From assembly GCA_965153455.1 (NCBI GenBank), contig OZ234502.1, positions 2,087,267 to 2,151,266 on the forward strand: DNA of 64,000 nucleotides, given 5' to 3'. Below the pieces are notes generated by a model. The model saw only the letters and a list, made by a program, of their open reading frames with translations, made no database searches and was not told where the DNA came from. The stretch comes from Sphagnum compactum (lineage: Eukaryota; Bryophyta; Sphagnopsida; Sphagnales). Positions 14,501-26,249 of the stretch are shown here, piece by piece (within the stretch, counting starts at the first letter, position 1; the number at the start of each line of letters is the position of its first letter). A program made the position numbers and the translations under genes.

Positions 14501-14550
14501 ACCTTCAAACTAGGGAGAAACTCTATAGACCTTTAGATCTCCTCCTTAAC
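8501..14550. other. Gene-poor intergenic tract
   Basis: There is no recognisable gene on either strand. Contents include a TAGG/CCTA-rich low-complexity tract (9265-10085) and two loosely similar segments at about 8701-8880 and 10497-10650 (TGCACATGRAT, followed by a GTGTGGYSR-CAAR block and a tail around CAATGT) that suggest a dispersed repeat. A segment at about 11090-11385 resembles the MITE-like element at 20.5 kb. The part at 12400-13600 is less AT-rich and could be an old gene or retroelement fragment, but no protein family was recognised in it. Confidence 0.5.
9265..10085. repeat. TAGGTAGGTTA-type low-complexity tract
   Basis: The stretch is dense in short words such as TAGGTAGG, GGTTAGG, CTAGGTA and their complements (CCTACCTA), without a strict period. 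It has two dense cores, 9265-9800 and 9970-10085. Similar word use recurs at 43330-43500 and 59985-60320. It resembles neither the standard plant telomere repeat nor a clean microsatellite. Confidence 0.6.
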
Positions 14551-14559
14551 GCATGACAA

Positions 14560-15057
14560 AGGGGCTGTCCTATGAGACAGCAAAAATCTGAAATGATAGG
14601 ACTCACATACTGTGGAAAAATTCATTAACTAGAATGTTCATTCTAGCTTTCAAATCCATCATTTTTAATGTTTGTATATACAGTTGAGAAATCAAATACT
14701 GGAACCAAAGGAGGACACCCACTGATGATACCCAGTGGAAACAGCCTGATGGCCTGAAGTTTGAAGGTCAAAGACATGGCTTCCTCTACATACAAGAGCC
14801 TCACTCTACAACTCATTGAGAACATTCTTGTGATTAGGCTTCTCTATGTCTGAAATTCATTATCAACAAGATAGGAACAAGTCATTCCTACCCATCTAAC
14901 CTACTGGAGAAGTCAAATCTAGTCGACATCTGATTCCAATCAGGTGGAAAAAGAAATTGGCTTCAGACAATGACTTTACACACACCTTTCTGCTTGCTTG
15001 GGTGGGGTGTATGTACATTTCCTTCAAAGCCTGAAGATCACAAAATCAGGATCTTTA
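14560..15057 (-). other. 3' flank of the PTC52-like gene, shared with the duplicated copy
   Basis: The minus strand from about 14950 to 14560 resembles plus-strand 37140-37490 next to the pseudogene. Shared words include GGTAGGAATGACTTG, TTCCTATCTTGTTGAT and AGAGAAGCCTAATCACAAG. This shows that the inverted duplication includes downstream DNA. No coding sequence is seen. Confidence 0.75.
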
Positions 15058-18000
15058 TCACCTGCGATGCACCCTAATGAAGTTTTGGGTCAAAGCAGCA
15101 ACCCCTCGAGTGCAGGCATAGGCACCTGCAAACATGAGCAAAGCCAGTACAACAAAGGTCGCTCGCCATGCTACTGTTGATAGAGTAATAGCAACCCCAG
15201 TGGACAAAGCACCAAGCACCACCCCAATCTGATGAAACACATTGATCGAAGTTGCAAAGCATTAGTAAAAATCCACACCAGCACAACAAGCCAGCCCCCA
15301 CTGCCTTGTTCATAAAGTGCCCAGGAAAAAAAAAAATTGGAAATCCTCCTAATAATTTAGATAGAACCACATCTTTACCTTTTGAAACTTCTTGAAACGG
15401 TTAAGCATTCCTAGGCATGACTTGCAGTGAACCACATGCCGGAAGTAGCGATTTGTTGGGTCCCTGGCAAACATTGCCCCAAATGACCCTTTTGCAGGAT
15501 ATGACGATGCTGTTGCAGCAACAAGACCTGCTGGTGCAGCCTCAGCAATCGCCAGATTAGGAGATTGTGAAACAGACCTGTGCCCAAAGTAGTAAGGCAT
15601 ACCATGACCAGTAAGGTCAAGCCATTTGCGATATTCAGTAACCCACGTATCAGATGACTTGAGGTTGAGATAAAGGTCTTTCGTTGCTACATTTTTGCGC
15701 ACCAATGTTTCATTCTGGGAAGATAGAAACCCCATGTCTTGTTCAAAAACAGTGTTGTTGTTCATATGGATGAGCCAGGATGGAAACCATTTCAGTTGCT
15801 CCCCAAGATCAGTACCCCCAAATCTCAACAAAAGCATTGACTTCCCTTGTCCAGCTGGGCGGCAGAGGAATTGTGCACTGTAATACTGTGTTTTCCCATC
15901 CTTGTCTACAATTTCTTTGTCATTTCGTAAGCAGCAGGGTGCCTCAAACCGAGTTGTATTGGGCAGGGTCGGGCTACCAATTTCTCCCCATTTGCCTGCA
16001 AACCCTCGGGAAGTGCGCTCTGTGACCTCAAATACCTGTTGGTTCCACATGTAAATAGTCCACCAAAAAGATTACACAGAGGAGAAGGCAAATCAAAATG
16101 ACACTTCGCTCTTGGATCCTGTAGTTCACCATAATCACCATTCCTAGATCACAAAGCCATGATCATTATGCCACATTCATATATACAACCAGACATTCTC
16201 AGCTTACCAAGGCTTTAGCATTCTCACGCTTTGCAGAGGTATCAGTCCGATCATGTGAGATGGGGATATGAGCAGGGTCCATCAGGTTCTCAAGCAAAAT
16301 TGAGTAGTCGTAAGGGAGCTCGTGAATGGATGATGTGTCCACAAACCCCTCTCTTGCAAAGTGTTCAAACCATGGAAGCTTCTTGGGGTCCCCTGGTGTC
16401 TTCTGGGAAAGCCACACCCATATCACTCCCTGTGACTCCCGCACTTCATATTTTCGAGCACATGCAGTCTTTGGTATTTTGGCTCCCGGTGCCAACTGCA
16501 AGACAAATCATGACATATGCACTCTTCAGCTATATCCCCACCAACTAGACAGGCCTTGCAACAACCAAATAAACCCACAAGTGTAGGTTGGTGAGGTGCC
16601 TTAAGCCTAAAGAACAGTTGACCAAAGACATCACAACGAGCATAAGAAAAAACTAATTCCTGAAAAACAACAGAGGATTCATGGAGTTGGTCTATATGGT
16701 AGATACTAAAAATTCTCCAGTTCTAAGCCCGAGTTTCAGGGGTTTTTTACATTCCAGGGTGCAGATCAGACCTGTGGGATTTTGACGCAAGTACCCGAAC
16801 CATCAAATTGCCAACCATGATAGAGGCACTCCAGATTTCCGTCCATAATTTGCCCTTCCGATAACTTTGCTAACCTGTCATTTGAACCTCATCAAGAATT
16901 TCTATCAACACAAAAATACATATATGAATAGGAGGATTCAGAGAGAAACTCCACACGACATGTGAGTAACCAAACAAGAATTCATCAGTTCTAGACCAAC
17001 CAAAATACTGTGAAAAAGCATATTGTACATAACCTGCCAAACGTCATTCAGAAAGTATCAGACCATCAACTTCCATCACAAATCGCAGGGATTTGCTACC
17101 ATTACTCCCCACTTCCTTCATCAGCTCCCGCTATCGGCACAGATAAGTATATAACAATCAACTACAAACTTAGGGTACACAAACTACAACAAAAATTCTG
17201 TGTTTTCAAGCTTCTGTCACATTTGATGAAGCAATGGGAAGACTTGGCCACAATGTTGCCTTGCACCCAAGATGCAATTTCCATCAACACAGAAAAATCA
17301 GACAATTACAACTATCATTCTTGGAAAAAAATTCTAGGGTTGAGAGATGGTGCAAACACTTGGTGGATCAAGACAGAGATCGCCCAGATTATGGGTCAAT
17401 CAAGACATAGCAATCATCCTGTCTTGTGGTTTGCAATCTGTGTGGACGTAGGTTTTTGCAGAATTTCCGTAGCAATAAATGAGCAATTGGGGAGGGAGAA
17501 AAACCCAACCCTAATATTCTCCATTACAAACACTGAAGAAAACTTCAAAACAATTTGAGGACAAAAGATTTGCACCTGTGAGGGCACCGGTCTTCGAAGC
17601 AATTGATCTTGCCTTGGCCATCATAGAAAAGGACAAGAGATCGGTCAAAGACAGTAAGTCCCAGAGGAGAATTGGTGGGCATTTCAGCTGTCAGATACAT
17701 AGGGTACCATTCTTCTTCCCAATTGTACTCTACTTTCTCCTCCTTTTCTTTTGCAACATCTTGTATCAGAGCTTCCTCTGTTGTTGCTGTTCCTCGATCA
17801 GCGATGACTCGCCTGAATATCTTGCCCCGACTTGAGGAGTGCCGTGTTTGAGAAGGCGATGATATTGTTGCACAACAACTGGGTGTTTCTGTTTCATCTC
17901 CTCTTCTGTGACCTAATCCCTTTCTGATCATCAGATTTGAACCCGAAAGACCTGATAACACCTCCCACTTCCGTCTATGAAGATGAGAAGCTCTAGCAGT

Positions 18001-18120
18001 AGCTGTTGTCACCTCCTTAGCACTTGCTTGAGCGGCTTTTGCTGAAGAAAAACTGATGCAATTGAGCTCCATTCTCGGTTGTAGCATCATCAGACACAAA
18101 CTACCACTGTAAGAAGCCAT
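15058..18120 (-). CDS. PTC52: PTC52/ACD1-like chloroplast Rieske non-haem iron oxygenase, 5 exons
   Basis: This is a member of the PAO/TIC55/PTC52 family of plastid Rieske monooxygenases. PTC52 has been linked to protochlorophyllide a oxygenation and protein import at the envelope. Minus-strand exons are 18120-17576, 16874-16772, 16495-16208, 16035-15379 and 15228-15058. All are GT-AG, giving 587 aa. Residues 1 to about 120 form a Ser/Thr/Arg-rich, transit-peptide-like leader. YNWEEEWYP then opens the Rieske domain, with cluster ligands C179-P-H181 (split by intron 1 directly after H181) and C198-L-Y-H201. The mononuclear iron site is [13 protein letters not shown], with N286, D289, H292 and H297. 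The family CxxC motif is C516-K-S-C519. Two hydrophobic segments (about 534-575) form the C-terminal membrane anchor, ending RVHRR. [17 protein letters not shown] and [14 protein letters not shown] favour PTC52 over PAO or TIC55. All key residues are present, so it should be functional. A broken inverted copy lies at 34.6-37.1 kb. Confidence 0.92.
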
Positions 18121-18845
18121 AGCAGCTTCTTCTCTCTCAAACCCACTCTCTTAAAACCCAATCTCAGAATTTCACCTCCTCTTCCTAAAAGCTTCAAACC
18201 ACAACAAGATGAGTGAACAAAGCTCACAACAAAGCCAAATCACTTCTTCTGCTCCTCTTCAAGACAAAACAAAACAGACCCAACAAGCCACGTAGCATTG
18301 AAAAAAACCAAAGAATCTCCAAAGAAATCGTCGGATGGGTGAAGACAAGAAGCAACCACCCACAAACGAAGAAAAAATGAAAGAAAACAAACACACACAC
18401 ACTTCCCGAAGCTCAATCAGCTGCAGAAGAAGACGGAAATGTCTGATAAAACACAACCGATTTGGACCAAATGTGCAGGAGAATTAGACACGATGTTCAG
18501 GAATCAGATGATTCTTATTTTTGAACAAGGAACAATTTGCAAGCCCGGCTCAGATGCGCAAAACCGCGACCACACTTGGCCCCGACCAACGCGGTTGCAA
18601 CACACCATCCGCGGACAGCACACCCTACCGCGGGCGCTGGCGTGAACCGCACGCTCTCCATGACCGTTGGATGCTTCCGAGGTCCGTTATCACAAGCCGT
18701 TGGATTTTTACGGGGTCGCCTTTTTACTGCTTTTTGCTTTGGGGAAAGTAACCATTTGTTGGCTCTGTTTGAGGCATCATGGAAAGCTTGTTGGATGGAT
18801 GGATTTGGTCCCACACTTAGATGAATGTTCATCATTCAACAAGGT
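18121..18845 (-). promoter_or_regulatory. 5' leader and promoter region of the PTC52-like gene
   Basis: This lies immediately upstream (minus-strand sense) of the ATG. The first about 80 bases resemble the sequence before the pseudogene start near 34595-34668 (GAGAGTGGGT and GAAGAAGCT words), so the leader was part of the duplication. Bases about 18540-18720 are locally GC-rich with many CG dinucleotides, a possible promoter core. No TATA box is identified with confidence. Confidence 0.4.
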
Positions 18846-19510
18846 TTTTTTTTTTCAAATTTGTGATGTATAGCCAAATTGGCCATCACTCCACAAAGAA
18901 GATTTAGCCAGATTTGGCTTCAATTTGGTGATGTAGCCACATTGGTGATCATCCACTAGAAGATTTGGCCATCATCCACAGGAAGATTTAGCCAGATTTG
19001 GCTAGTGACCAAATGTGAATGAACTACTTTTGGCTACTTGCTGGAACCTGTTGTAGAAATCTCTGGTGATTTACGGTTTTATTTTTCAAAATCTGGCGAA
19101 TTAAGGACTTTCTCCCCCCACAAAATCCTTCCTAATGTGTCAAAATCATAGTTTCTCAACTCCAAAAAAAATGAAGTAATTTCCCCCCTCCAAAAAAAAC
19201 ATTGTGAACTATGAAAACAACCACTGTGGTTTTTTTTCTTTTTTCCTTTTGGAGAATTTTCACAATTTTTCTACCTGAAAAATATGATTTTGACACATCC
19301 GAAGGATTTTTGTGAAAAGATTTCCCTAATTTGGTCAGATTTCGAATTTATTTTAGAAATTGCCAGATTCTTCAACAGGTTCCAGCATGTAGCCGAAACA
19401 TTAAAAAAAAAGTTTAAAATTTTCTACTTCCTCATCTTGTCTATAACCAAATTTGGCGAAAGCTTCTTATGGATGATTGCCAGTTTGGCTACATCACAAA
19501 ATCGAAAAGA
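18846..19510. mobile_element. Foldback / long-TIR element
   Basis: Two arms of roughly 300 bases are imperfect reverse complements around a centre near 19190. The left arm (18846-19185) reads AGCCARATTTGGC, GGCTACTTGCTGGAACCTGTTG and TGTGTCAAAATCATA in order. The right arm (about 19205-19510) carries the reverse complements in mirror order. The left arm also has an internal partial duplication of about 65 bases. No open reading frame of known type lies inside. A diverged relative lies at about 24720-25250. This is the architecture of a foldback or long-TIR non-autonomous DNA transposon. Confidence 0.75.
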
Positions 19511-20510
19511 AAATAACCCCATTCACCAGGTTGGGGGGGTTCAGTAGGTTGACATTTCATGGAATATTTCCTATTGAAATCTTGCCTAGTTCTGGCAACC
19601 TACAGAAACTCATTATTGCCATAAAGCACTGCCTGGATTTTTTCCTTTGTATTTTCAGCTCCCTTACCTTCCTCCAAGAGAGTGGGACTTACATTACAAC
19701 ATTTCTCAAAGACTTTTTCAGGAAAGCGCATTTCCAAGAAGTGGTCACTAATTTTAATCCCTGCCCTGAACAATGAGGTTCATTTAATCCATGCTGTAAA
19801 ACAAGGTGTTCTTGCAAGCTCCTTTATGGAATACCCTATGCTCAGCCAAATTGAATATTCCACGTTTCCAAGTTGCCCAACTCCACATTGGCAAATGTTC
19901 ACATCCACTTCATCATTTCCCTGAGTTCCCACTTCGCCAATTTGCCAATTCAACATTGCCATATTGTTGAGCCCCCCATTGCCAACTCCACATCACCAAG
20001 TTACCGACACCATGTGGCCAAGGCCACGTTGCCACCTTGACAAGGTCCACTTCATCCTTTGGACTATCGAAATGCACTTCTACATGCCCAAAATTTAAAA
20101 AGTTTACAGGCTGCCCAATGCCTTGAAATTTATTAAATTTCTGTGCAAACTTCTGCACCAAAAAGACCGCCCTTTGATTAATTATTTCACTGGCTGCCTA
20201 GTTCAGGAGAAGCTTCAACCTTTTCTTTTCTCTTTTCTTTTTTAAAAGGGCGCTTCAAGGCCTCGGAGGAGCTTAAGTCCAATATCACAAATAACCATGA
20301 GGGTTTTGTTCGATTGTTTCATTCGTCCATTAGGGTACATTTTCATCTACTTGAGTGATCACTGACCGATTGGCTAACTTTCATGTATGCATTATTCCAA
20401 CTGCAATGACATGAACTTTCATGAATTTTATGCATCTAGGTTCACCCTTTCTCTATTCCCTGTAAAAACAACTTGACATCAAATATAATCCAAGCTTCAA
20501 TTGACATTGT
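19511..20510. other. Intergenic, no feature recognised
   Basis: There are no plausible coding regions. The segment 19850-20060 repeatedly uses the words CCACRTTGCCA, TTGCCAA and CCACATTG in both spacings, suggesting a decayed short repeat, but no regular period could be fixed by eye. Confidence 0.45.
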
Positions 20511-20876
20511 AAGAGCATCCTCACTCATACTGAGTATCTAGGCTTACATTAACATTTCTCAAACCCGTTACTACTTATTTACATATACCACACCTCATCT
20601 ATGAACTTGAGAGTGAAATTTTGAAAAGTGGGAGACAACTAATAGTAGCAAGTGTACCAATCAGATAACTTAATCAATCAAGAGCAATGTTTGTCATTGA
20701 GACAACACTATCACAACCAATCAACCAATCCACAGTAGGATTTAGACTGCACAGTAGTATCATCACATATTTACGAATGTGTTGTCCCAAAATCTTTTCT
20801 TTGAACCAAACCAGCAAGTATTTACTATTCATCATCCAAAACATGCTCTTACAATGCATGGGTGAGAATGCTCTTA
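20511..20876. mobile_element. MITE-like element with GAGCAT-type terminal inverted repeats
   Basis: The left end (AAGAGCATCCTCACTCAT) and right end (ATGGGTGAGAATGCTCTT) are about 18-base imperfect terminal inverted repeats, with no reading frame inside. The interior (CTAGGCTTACATTAACATTTCT and TTTACATATACC words, plus a TGTTGTCCCAAAA block) is similar to 11090-11385, a second diverged copy. A clear target-site duplication was not found. Confidence 0.65.
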
Positions 20877-22260
20877 GTTCCCAATAGTAAAAGTGGGTCC
20901 ACTCGCACCTCTTATTTGGTTCTCTACCAGGGTTTATCACATCCAGCATAGAGTATCAATTGCTTCTTCAGCCCCACCCATAAACATGTAAAATTTAACA
21001 GTGTAAGGTGAGAGATTACATAAATGATGTCACCTGGACCAATCAGTATAGCCTGCCAATCAAAAGCACCCATTTTTACTCGGCCTTGTGGATACCACTG
21101 TATCCACTGTATTTTGTGCAAGTGAAGCTTAGGTCCAAACACCACACCCATTTTCATGTTATTTGAAGGCATCACTTCATCCCGATTACAGTGTACAGGC
21201 CATTTTACCACTGCCAGTGACCTGTTCTTAGTATCCAACAACAACATATGGGAATTACATATATTAGACTTTCATACAATTAGTTGACTCACTCATGCTT
21301 TTCTTTGCTCAACAAGCATAAAGACAAATGATAACACAACAATGAAACTTAAGAACTACCAAAAAGAAAGGAGGATAGGGGAACATGAAAGAGATATAGT
21401 CAAACACAACTAGTGAAGTATTAAATGAACATGCAACGTTGAAGACAAAGCTCAAACTTTTTTGATTGGAGTAAAACGCCTTTAGTAACAAGGATTTTGA
21501 AGATTTCAAAGGCTGACAAGGCAAGCACAATATTTTATTTATTAAGAAATCAATAGTAAATTTTTATAACAACCATTTCTTCTTTAGAGAAATGACTGAT
21601 CTCAGATTTGATAGATGAAACCCTTTTTGGAACAAAATAAAGCTTAAAGAAATTTGTAAAATGGTGGCTTCAAACAACACATGTGCCCCATGTAGAAATG
21701 CCTTTCCAATGTTATTTCCATGTCCTTTTGTTGTCTACAAATATAGACATAATCAGTTTCACCTTTCCAAAGGCTACCAATTTCACATTAACAACTTGAG
21801 TGTCTTGCAAATTTGAAGCTCCAAATAAAGCTTGAAGAAATTTGTAAAATAGAGCAACACTGTATGAATGGGTATGGATACAATTGTGCTGAAAAAACCT
21901 CCATACTTCTGATTCCAACCAACTTAAACAAAATTGAGAGGTGACCTGATGATAATCTTAGAGAGATATCGGATCTGATAACATGAAAGTGAAGGGGGAA
22001 AAAAACAGGAAATCTAATCCTTACAAAAGCCGAAAAGAAACTGAGAAGAACAACACATATAGTAACCTTCAACAAGACTAAGCCCTAACCTGAACTAGAT
22101 CAACAAAACCTCTTAGGCAAGGAGATGACCAATGAAACCAAAGAGAAAGAACACACCAAAAGATATTCAAAAAGAAGATAATCTAGGGACTTGGGCCTGC
22201 CATTCTTTCTGAATATTTCTAATAGGATTTTATGTTCATTTATAGCCAACAGATGCTTGA
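20877..22260. other. Intergenic, no gene recognised
   Basis: There are only short chance frames on both strands. The pairs at about 21600-21670 and 21825-21850 share AAATAAAGCTTRAAGAAATTTGTAAAA, a local direct repeat. No domain or RNA gene was recognised. Confidence 0.5.
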
Positions 22261-24610
22261 CGCTGTCGCATAATCATTTGCAGACAATGTGGGATCTCCT
22301 CAACTGAAGCATTGAAGGACATTCAGTTACTTCAAACTTTTGCCACCTACCAACAGCATCAATGAATTGAAGGTGATGCTTTCAATCATAGAAAGCAGCA
22401 TCGCCATCAACTCATAGATGCTGTTGGTCAAAGCAGATTATGCTTAAAAGAGATTGACCCACCCACCATGTTGTCGTTGATAAAAATGCTTGAAACTTTG
22501 TCAATTGATCCTCTTTCAGGTTAGAGATAAGCTCATCAGAAGTTACAAAACTCCATGATTGTGTTTCAACTTCTGATGAGCTTATCACAAACCTGAAAGA
22601 ACCAGAGTACTTAACCTAACATACTGCCTTGCTTTTTATCAACCGTAATGTAATGACCTTGATTGCCCAGTATGACCTGTTAAGGCTATTGCCATCATGG
22701 TTATGCTCATAACTTCACTGGATACTATTATGGCACAACCCCACCTCTTCCTATCCAGACACATAGGTTTTTTTACAGAGAAGCTCTAATGCACAAACTC
22801 TTCACCCCTACTGTCCAGACACATGTTTTACAGAGAGAAGCTTAGTTTCAGAGTTATAAGCTGGTACCGAGTTTGGGATGAGAGGTGCAGCGGTGTCAGA
22901 CAACTACCTCAAAGAAGTGCAGGTCAAAGGATGTCAATCATCTCAGCCAGTTGAGCTTTGACTGATCCACCCACCCACCCACCATGTTGTTCTTGTAAAG
23001 AGAACTCTTGCTTCTCCAATTGTTGTACTTTCAGGTTGGAGATGAGCTCAACAGAAGTTATAAACTCCATGCTTGTGTTTAAACTTCCGATGAGCTTATC
23101 ACCAACCTAAAAGAACAGAAATGCTTCACATAACATTACACCTTTCTTTTTGTTAAGTGTGATGTTGCGACCTTGATTACCTGGTATGAACCAGTTAAGG
23201 TCATGACTGCCAGTCATGGTTATGCTCATATCTTTTAATGGGTGGTGGCATCAAGGCACAATCTTCACCCCTGCCTACCCACACATGTTTTTTCACATAG
23301 AAGCTTAAGTATTGCAAACTCCACCCCTCCTATCTCTACACACGTTGTGCTAAGAGAAGCTTAGTATCAGAGTTACAAGACATACCAAGTTGGTGCAGCC
23401 ATGTGAGACAACATACCTAGAAGAAGTGGGCAGTTCAACAGATGTCAATTGTCTCATCCAGTTGAGCTTTGATTGATCCACCCACCCACCATGTTGTTGT
23501 TGACAAAGAACGCTTGCTTCTCCAATTGCTCCACTTTTAGGTTGGAGATGAGCTCACTAGAAGTTATAAACTCCATGCTTGTGTTTAAACTTCCACCTTA
23601 TCACCAACTTAAAGTAACATAACATAACATACCACCTTTTTTTTTCTCAAGTGCGATGATGTAGTGCCCTTGATTGCCTGGTACAAACCAGTTAAGGCCA
23701 TGACTGTTATGGTTACACTTGTATCCGTCGATGGGTGGTGGCATCATGGCAAAATCTTCACCCTTCCTACCCAGACACATGTGTTTTCACATAGAACCTT
23801 ATAGCAAACTCCACCCCTCCTATCTACAAACATGTTTCACAAACAAAAGCCCAGTATCAGAGGTACAAGACATACCAAGATGGTGCAATGGTGTGAGACA
23901 ACATACCCTAAAAGAAGTGGCAGTTCAATGGCTGTCATGGTTATGCTCATATCCTTGACTGCCAGCATCACTGTGGAGCTACAAGAGATACCAAGTTGCT
24001 ATCATGGTTATGCTCATATCCTTGACTGGCAGCACCACTGTGGAGCTACGAGGTATACCAAGTTGCTGTCATGGTTATGCTCGTATCCTTGACTGGCAGC
24101 ATCACTGTAAAGTTGCAAGACATGTACCAAGTTTAGGGTTAGAGGTTCAACCCATGTGAGACACATACAAGAAGAAGCAGCACAGCTCAATGGCTGTCAA
24201 TCCTCTTCTTGAGTTGAGCGTCAACTGATCCACGCCAACCATGTTGTCCATGAGAAAGAACTCTCTTTGCTTCTCCAATTGATCCTCTTTCAGGTTAGAG
24301 ATAAGGTCATCAGAAGTCCATAACCTTCATGGATATGCTTGACTTCTGGCCATGGCTGTCATGGTCATGCTCACATCCTTCACATCCGGTTGCATCATCA
24401 CTGCACACAACTCCACCAAACACAATGTTTTTCACAGAGAGAACTCTTAGTCCACAAAAACTCCACCCCTTTTCTCTCCAGAAACATGGATTCTCACAGA
24501 TCAAGCTTCTGTGCACAAAATGCAAAAGCACCCATTGCCATTCCAGACACAAAGACACACCAAGATTTAGAGATTTAGAGGTGCAATGGTGCAAGACAGA
24601 TAGGAAGAAA
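22260..24610. repeat. Complex tandem array of ~0.5-0.75 kb units with embedded hairpins
   Basis: A diverged unit occurs four times. The landmark ACCATGTTGT lies at 22465, 22981, 23488 and 24238, giving spacings of about 516, 507 and 750. Each unit carries, in order, a CCACC-ACCATGTTGT block, a CAGGTTRGAGATRAGCTC block, a TGGTTATGCTCATATC block and an ACCAAGTT block. The fourth interval is enlarged by three copies of a 67-base subrepeat (starts 23935, 24002 and 24069). Hairpins lie at 22350-22427 and 22514-22599. No coding capacity of known type is present. Confidence 0.8.
22350..22427. repeat. Near-perfect short hairpin (about 35-bp stem)
   Basis: The left arm 22350-22383 (starting CCAACAGCATC) and right arm 22391-22427 (ending GATGCTGTTGG) pair almost along their full length, with a few mismatches and one small bulge, around a 7-base loop. 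Size and pairing would suit a small MIRNA-like or siRNA-producing foldback, but a MITE relic is equally possible. Confidence 0.7.
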
Positions 24611-25870
24611 GAAATGGGTCGTGTACCGTAAGCTACGAGAAAGTTCTCTCCATACGGAGAAAGAGAGAAGCTAAGAAGAAAATGGATGAAAGCAGAACAC
24701 CAATTTTCGTCCCTTAGCGACCCAAAAAAGCTGCGACCTGTTCAAAAGATTTTTTTTGGGAAAAAAGGGCCCTAATTCGCCATATTTCTAGGAAAACAAA
24801 GTTGATCTCGCCATATTTATACCGTAGGTTCTTGTATGGCGCCAGTAGATTGCGGGGTTTGGAAAACTGTCTACTTTTCTCGCTGACCTCTAGCCAAATT
24901 TGGCTAAGCCATCTTTTGGATGATCGCCAGTCCACCTACCTCACAAATTGGGAAAAAAATCCCTGTATCTTACCCCATGTTTTTCTTAGGGATTTTTGTT
25001 GTTTGTAGCCAAAGTGGTGAATATCGTCCATAAGAAGATGTAGAAAAAAGTGGTAATCATCATTAGGAAGGTTTAGCCAAAATATGGCTATAAAACCAGA
25101 TTTGAAATACACATCTTTAATTTAATCTTCTAGATTTTTGGCTACAAACTTCAAACCCAAACATAAACATCTGGTGATTTTTACTAATTCTTTTCCTCAC
25201 TTCTGGCTATTAAAAACCTCCAAAATCAGTTCATTTTTGAACGAAGTTTTACTTTTTAATTTCGCCAATAAAAAAAAAGGCTGCTCCATCCTCTCTGACA
25301 AACATTATTGAGTGCTTGCACCAAAAAGAAGCTTTTGGGGTCCCATCTCTCTGCAACAACAGGAGTTGCTGACAAAGTTACCAGAATCCCAAATTTTTTG
25401 TGCTTTGAACAAATCCAGACGCAGCGGATGCGCATGTGATCCAACTTGCGGGAGACGATTCTTGTGTCATCCAAGTCCACTGTACAAAACACTTCGTGCA
25501 CTAAAATCATTTCAATTAATCCAAGGAAATAACGAGCATTGTGCGGGTATTTGATTCTTTCAGTCACCCACTGCTCCAGTTCTTCGAAAGTTTCAGAATC
25601 AAAGAACCTCCGGTTCTCTCTTTTAGGGCAACAATCAGAATCAGAGAATTGTCAGTTCCAGTTACATCTGAAACATCAAAGAACCGGCAGTTTTCATGAA
25701 AGAACCAACCAGTGGTTAGAAAGGCGACTTTAGAAATTTTCAAAAAATTTGAGAACCAAGGATCCATACCAAAATCAGTTTTTTCATTTTTTTTTCAGCC
25801 TCACCAGGTAAGTGAGTATATACCCAGGTTGATAACCGGAAAGTATATGTAGCAGATTCTAATAACTAGA
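24611..25870. mobile_element. Diverged relatives of the foldback element and dispersed repeats
   Basis: The region 24880-24960 resembles the right-arm end of the 18.8-19.5 kb foldback (CCAAATTTGGC, then a GGATGATCGCCAGT block). The region 25005-25250 resembles its left arm (GTAGCCAAAGTGGTG, then TTTTGGCTAC and ATCTGGTGATTT). Together they look like a rearranged or tail-to-head pair. At 25590-25740, AAGAACCGGCAGTT/CCGGTTCTC words echo the palindromic tract upstream of the proteasome gene. Confidence 0.5.
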
Positions 25871-26249
25871 CGAAATTGGAAATAACTTGCAAACTCACAA
25901 TCACTCTAGGCCCCATTGTTGTGCTCATAAACCCTCGAGCTCAAACCCTCGAGCACCCCTTACCCTAGGGTTTATGGAGTTTCTTAAACCCTGATCCACT
26001 CTTGACCACAACCTTAATGCTCTGATTAATCCACCCCCATGTGAAGCTGCTCATAGTTGAGCCAGACTTTGTTTGGTGGAGTGAAATTTCACACAAATGT
26101 GATAGAGAGAATTTCTTTGTCATAAAATTTCTTTTCATGAAGAAATTTTTTCTCTTAATACCACCTTGTGGGCTATGCACACACATAAAATTGGACACAT
26201 GTTGTCGATTACCTAAGTTAACCTATTTAGAATAAAAGGAGTGAATTGT

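Noticed and set aside
17010-17558. 182-codon open frame on the plus strand
   Set aside because: It lies wholly within intron 1 and the adjoining antisense region of the PTC52-like gene, has no recognisable domain, and the minus-strand splice structure explains the region.
20924-21247. 107-codon minus-strand frame
   Set aside because: No domain and no conserved start context; it sits next to a MITE in repeat-derived DNA.
22260-24610. CRISPR-like array
   Set aside because: Units are long and diverged with no short uniform repeat-spacer pattern, and the sequence is plant nuclear DNA.
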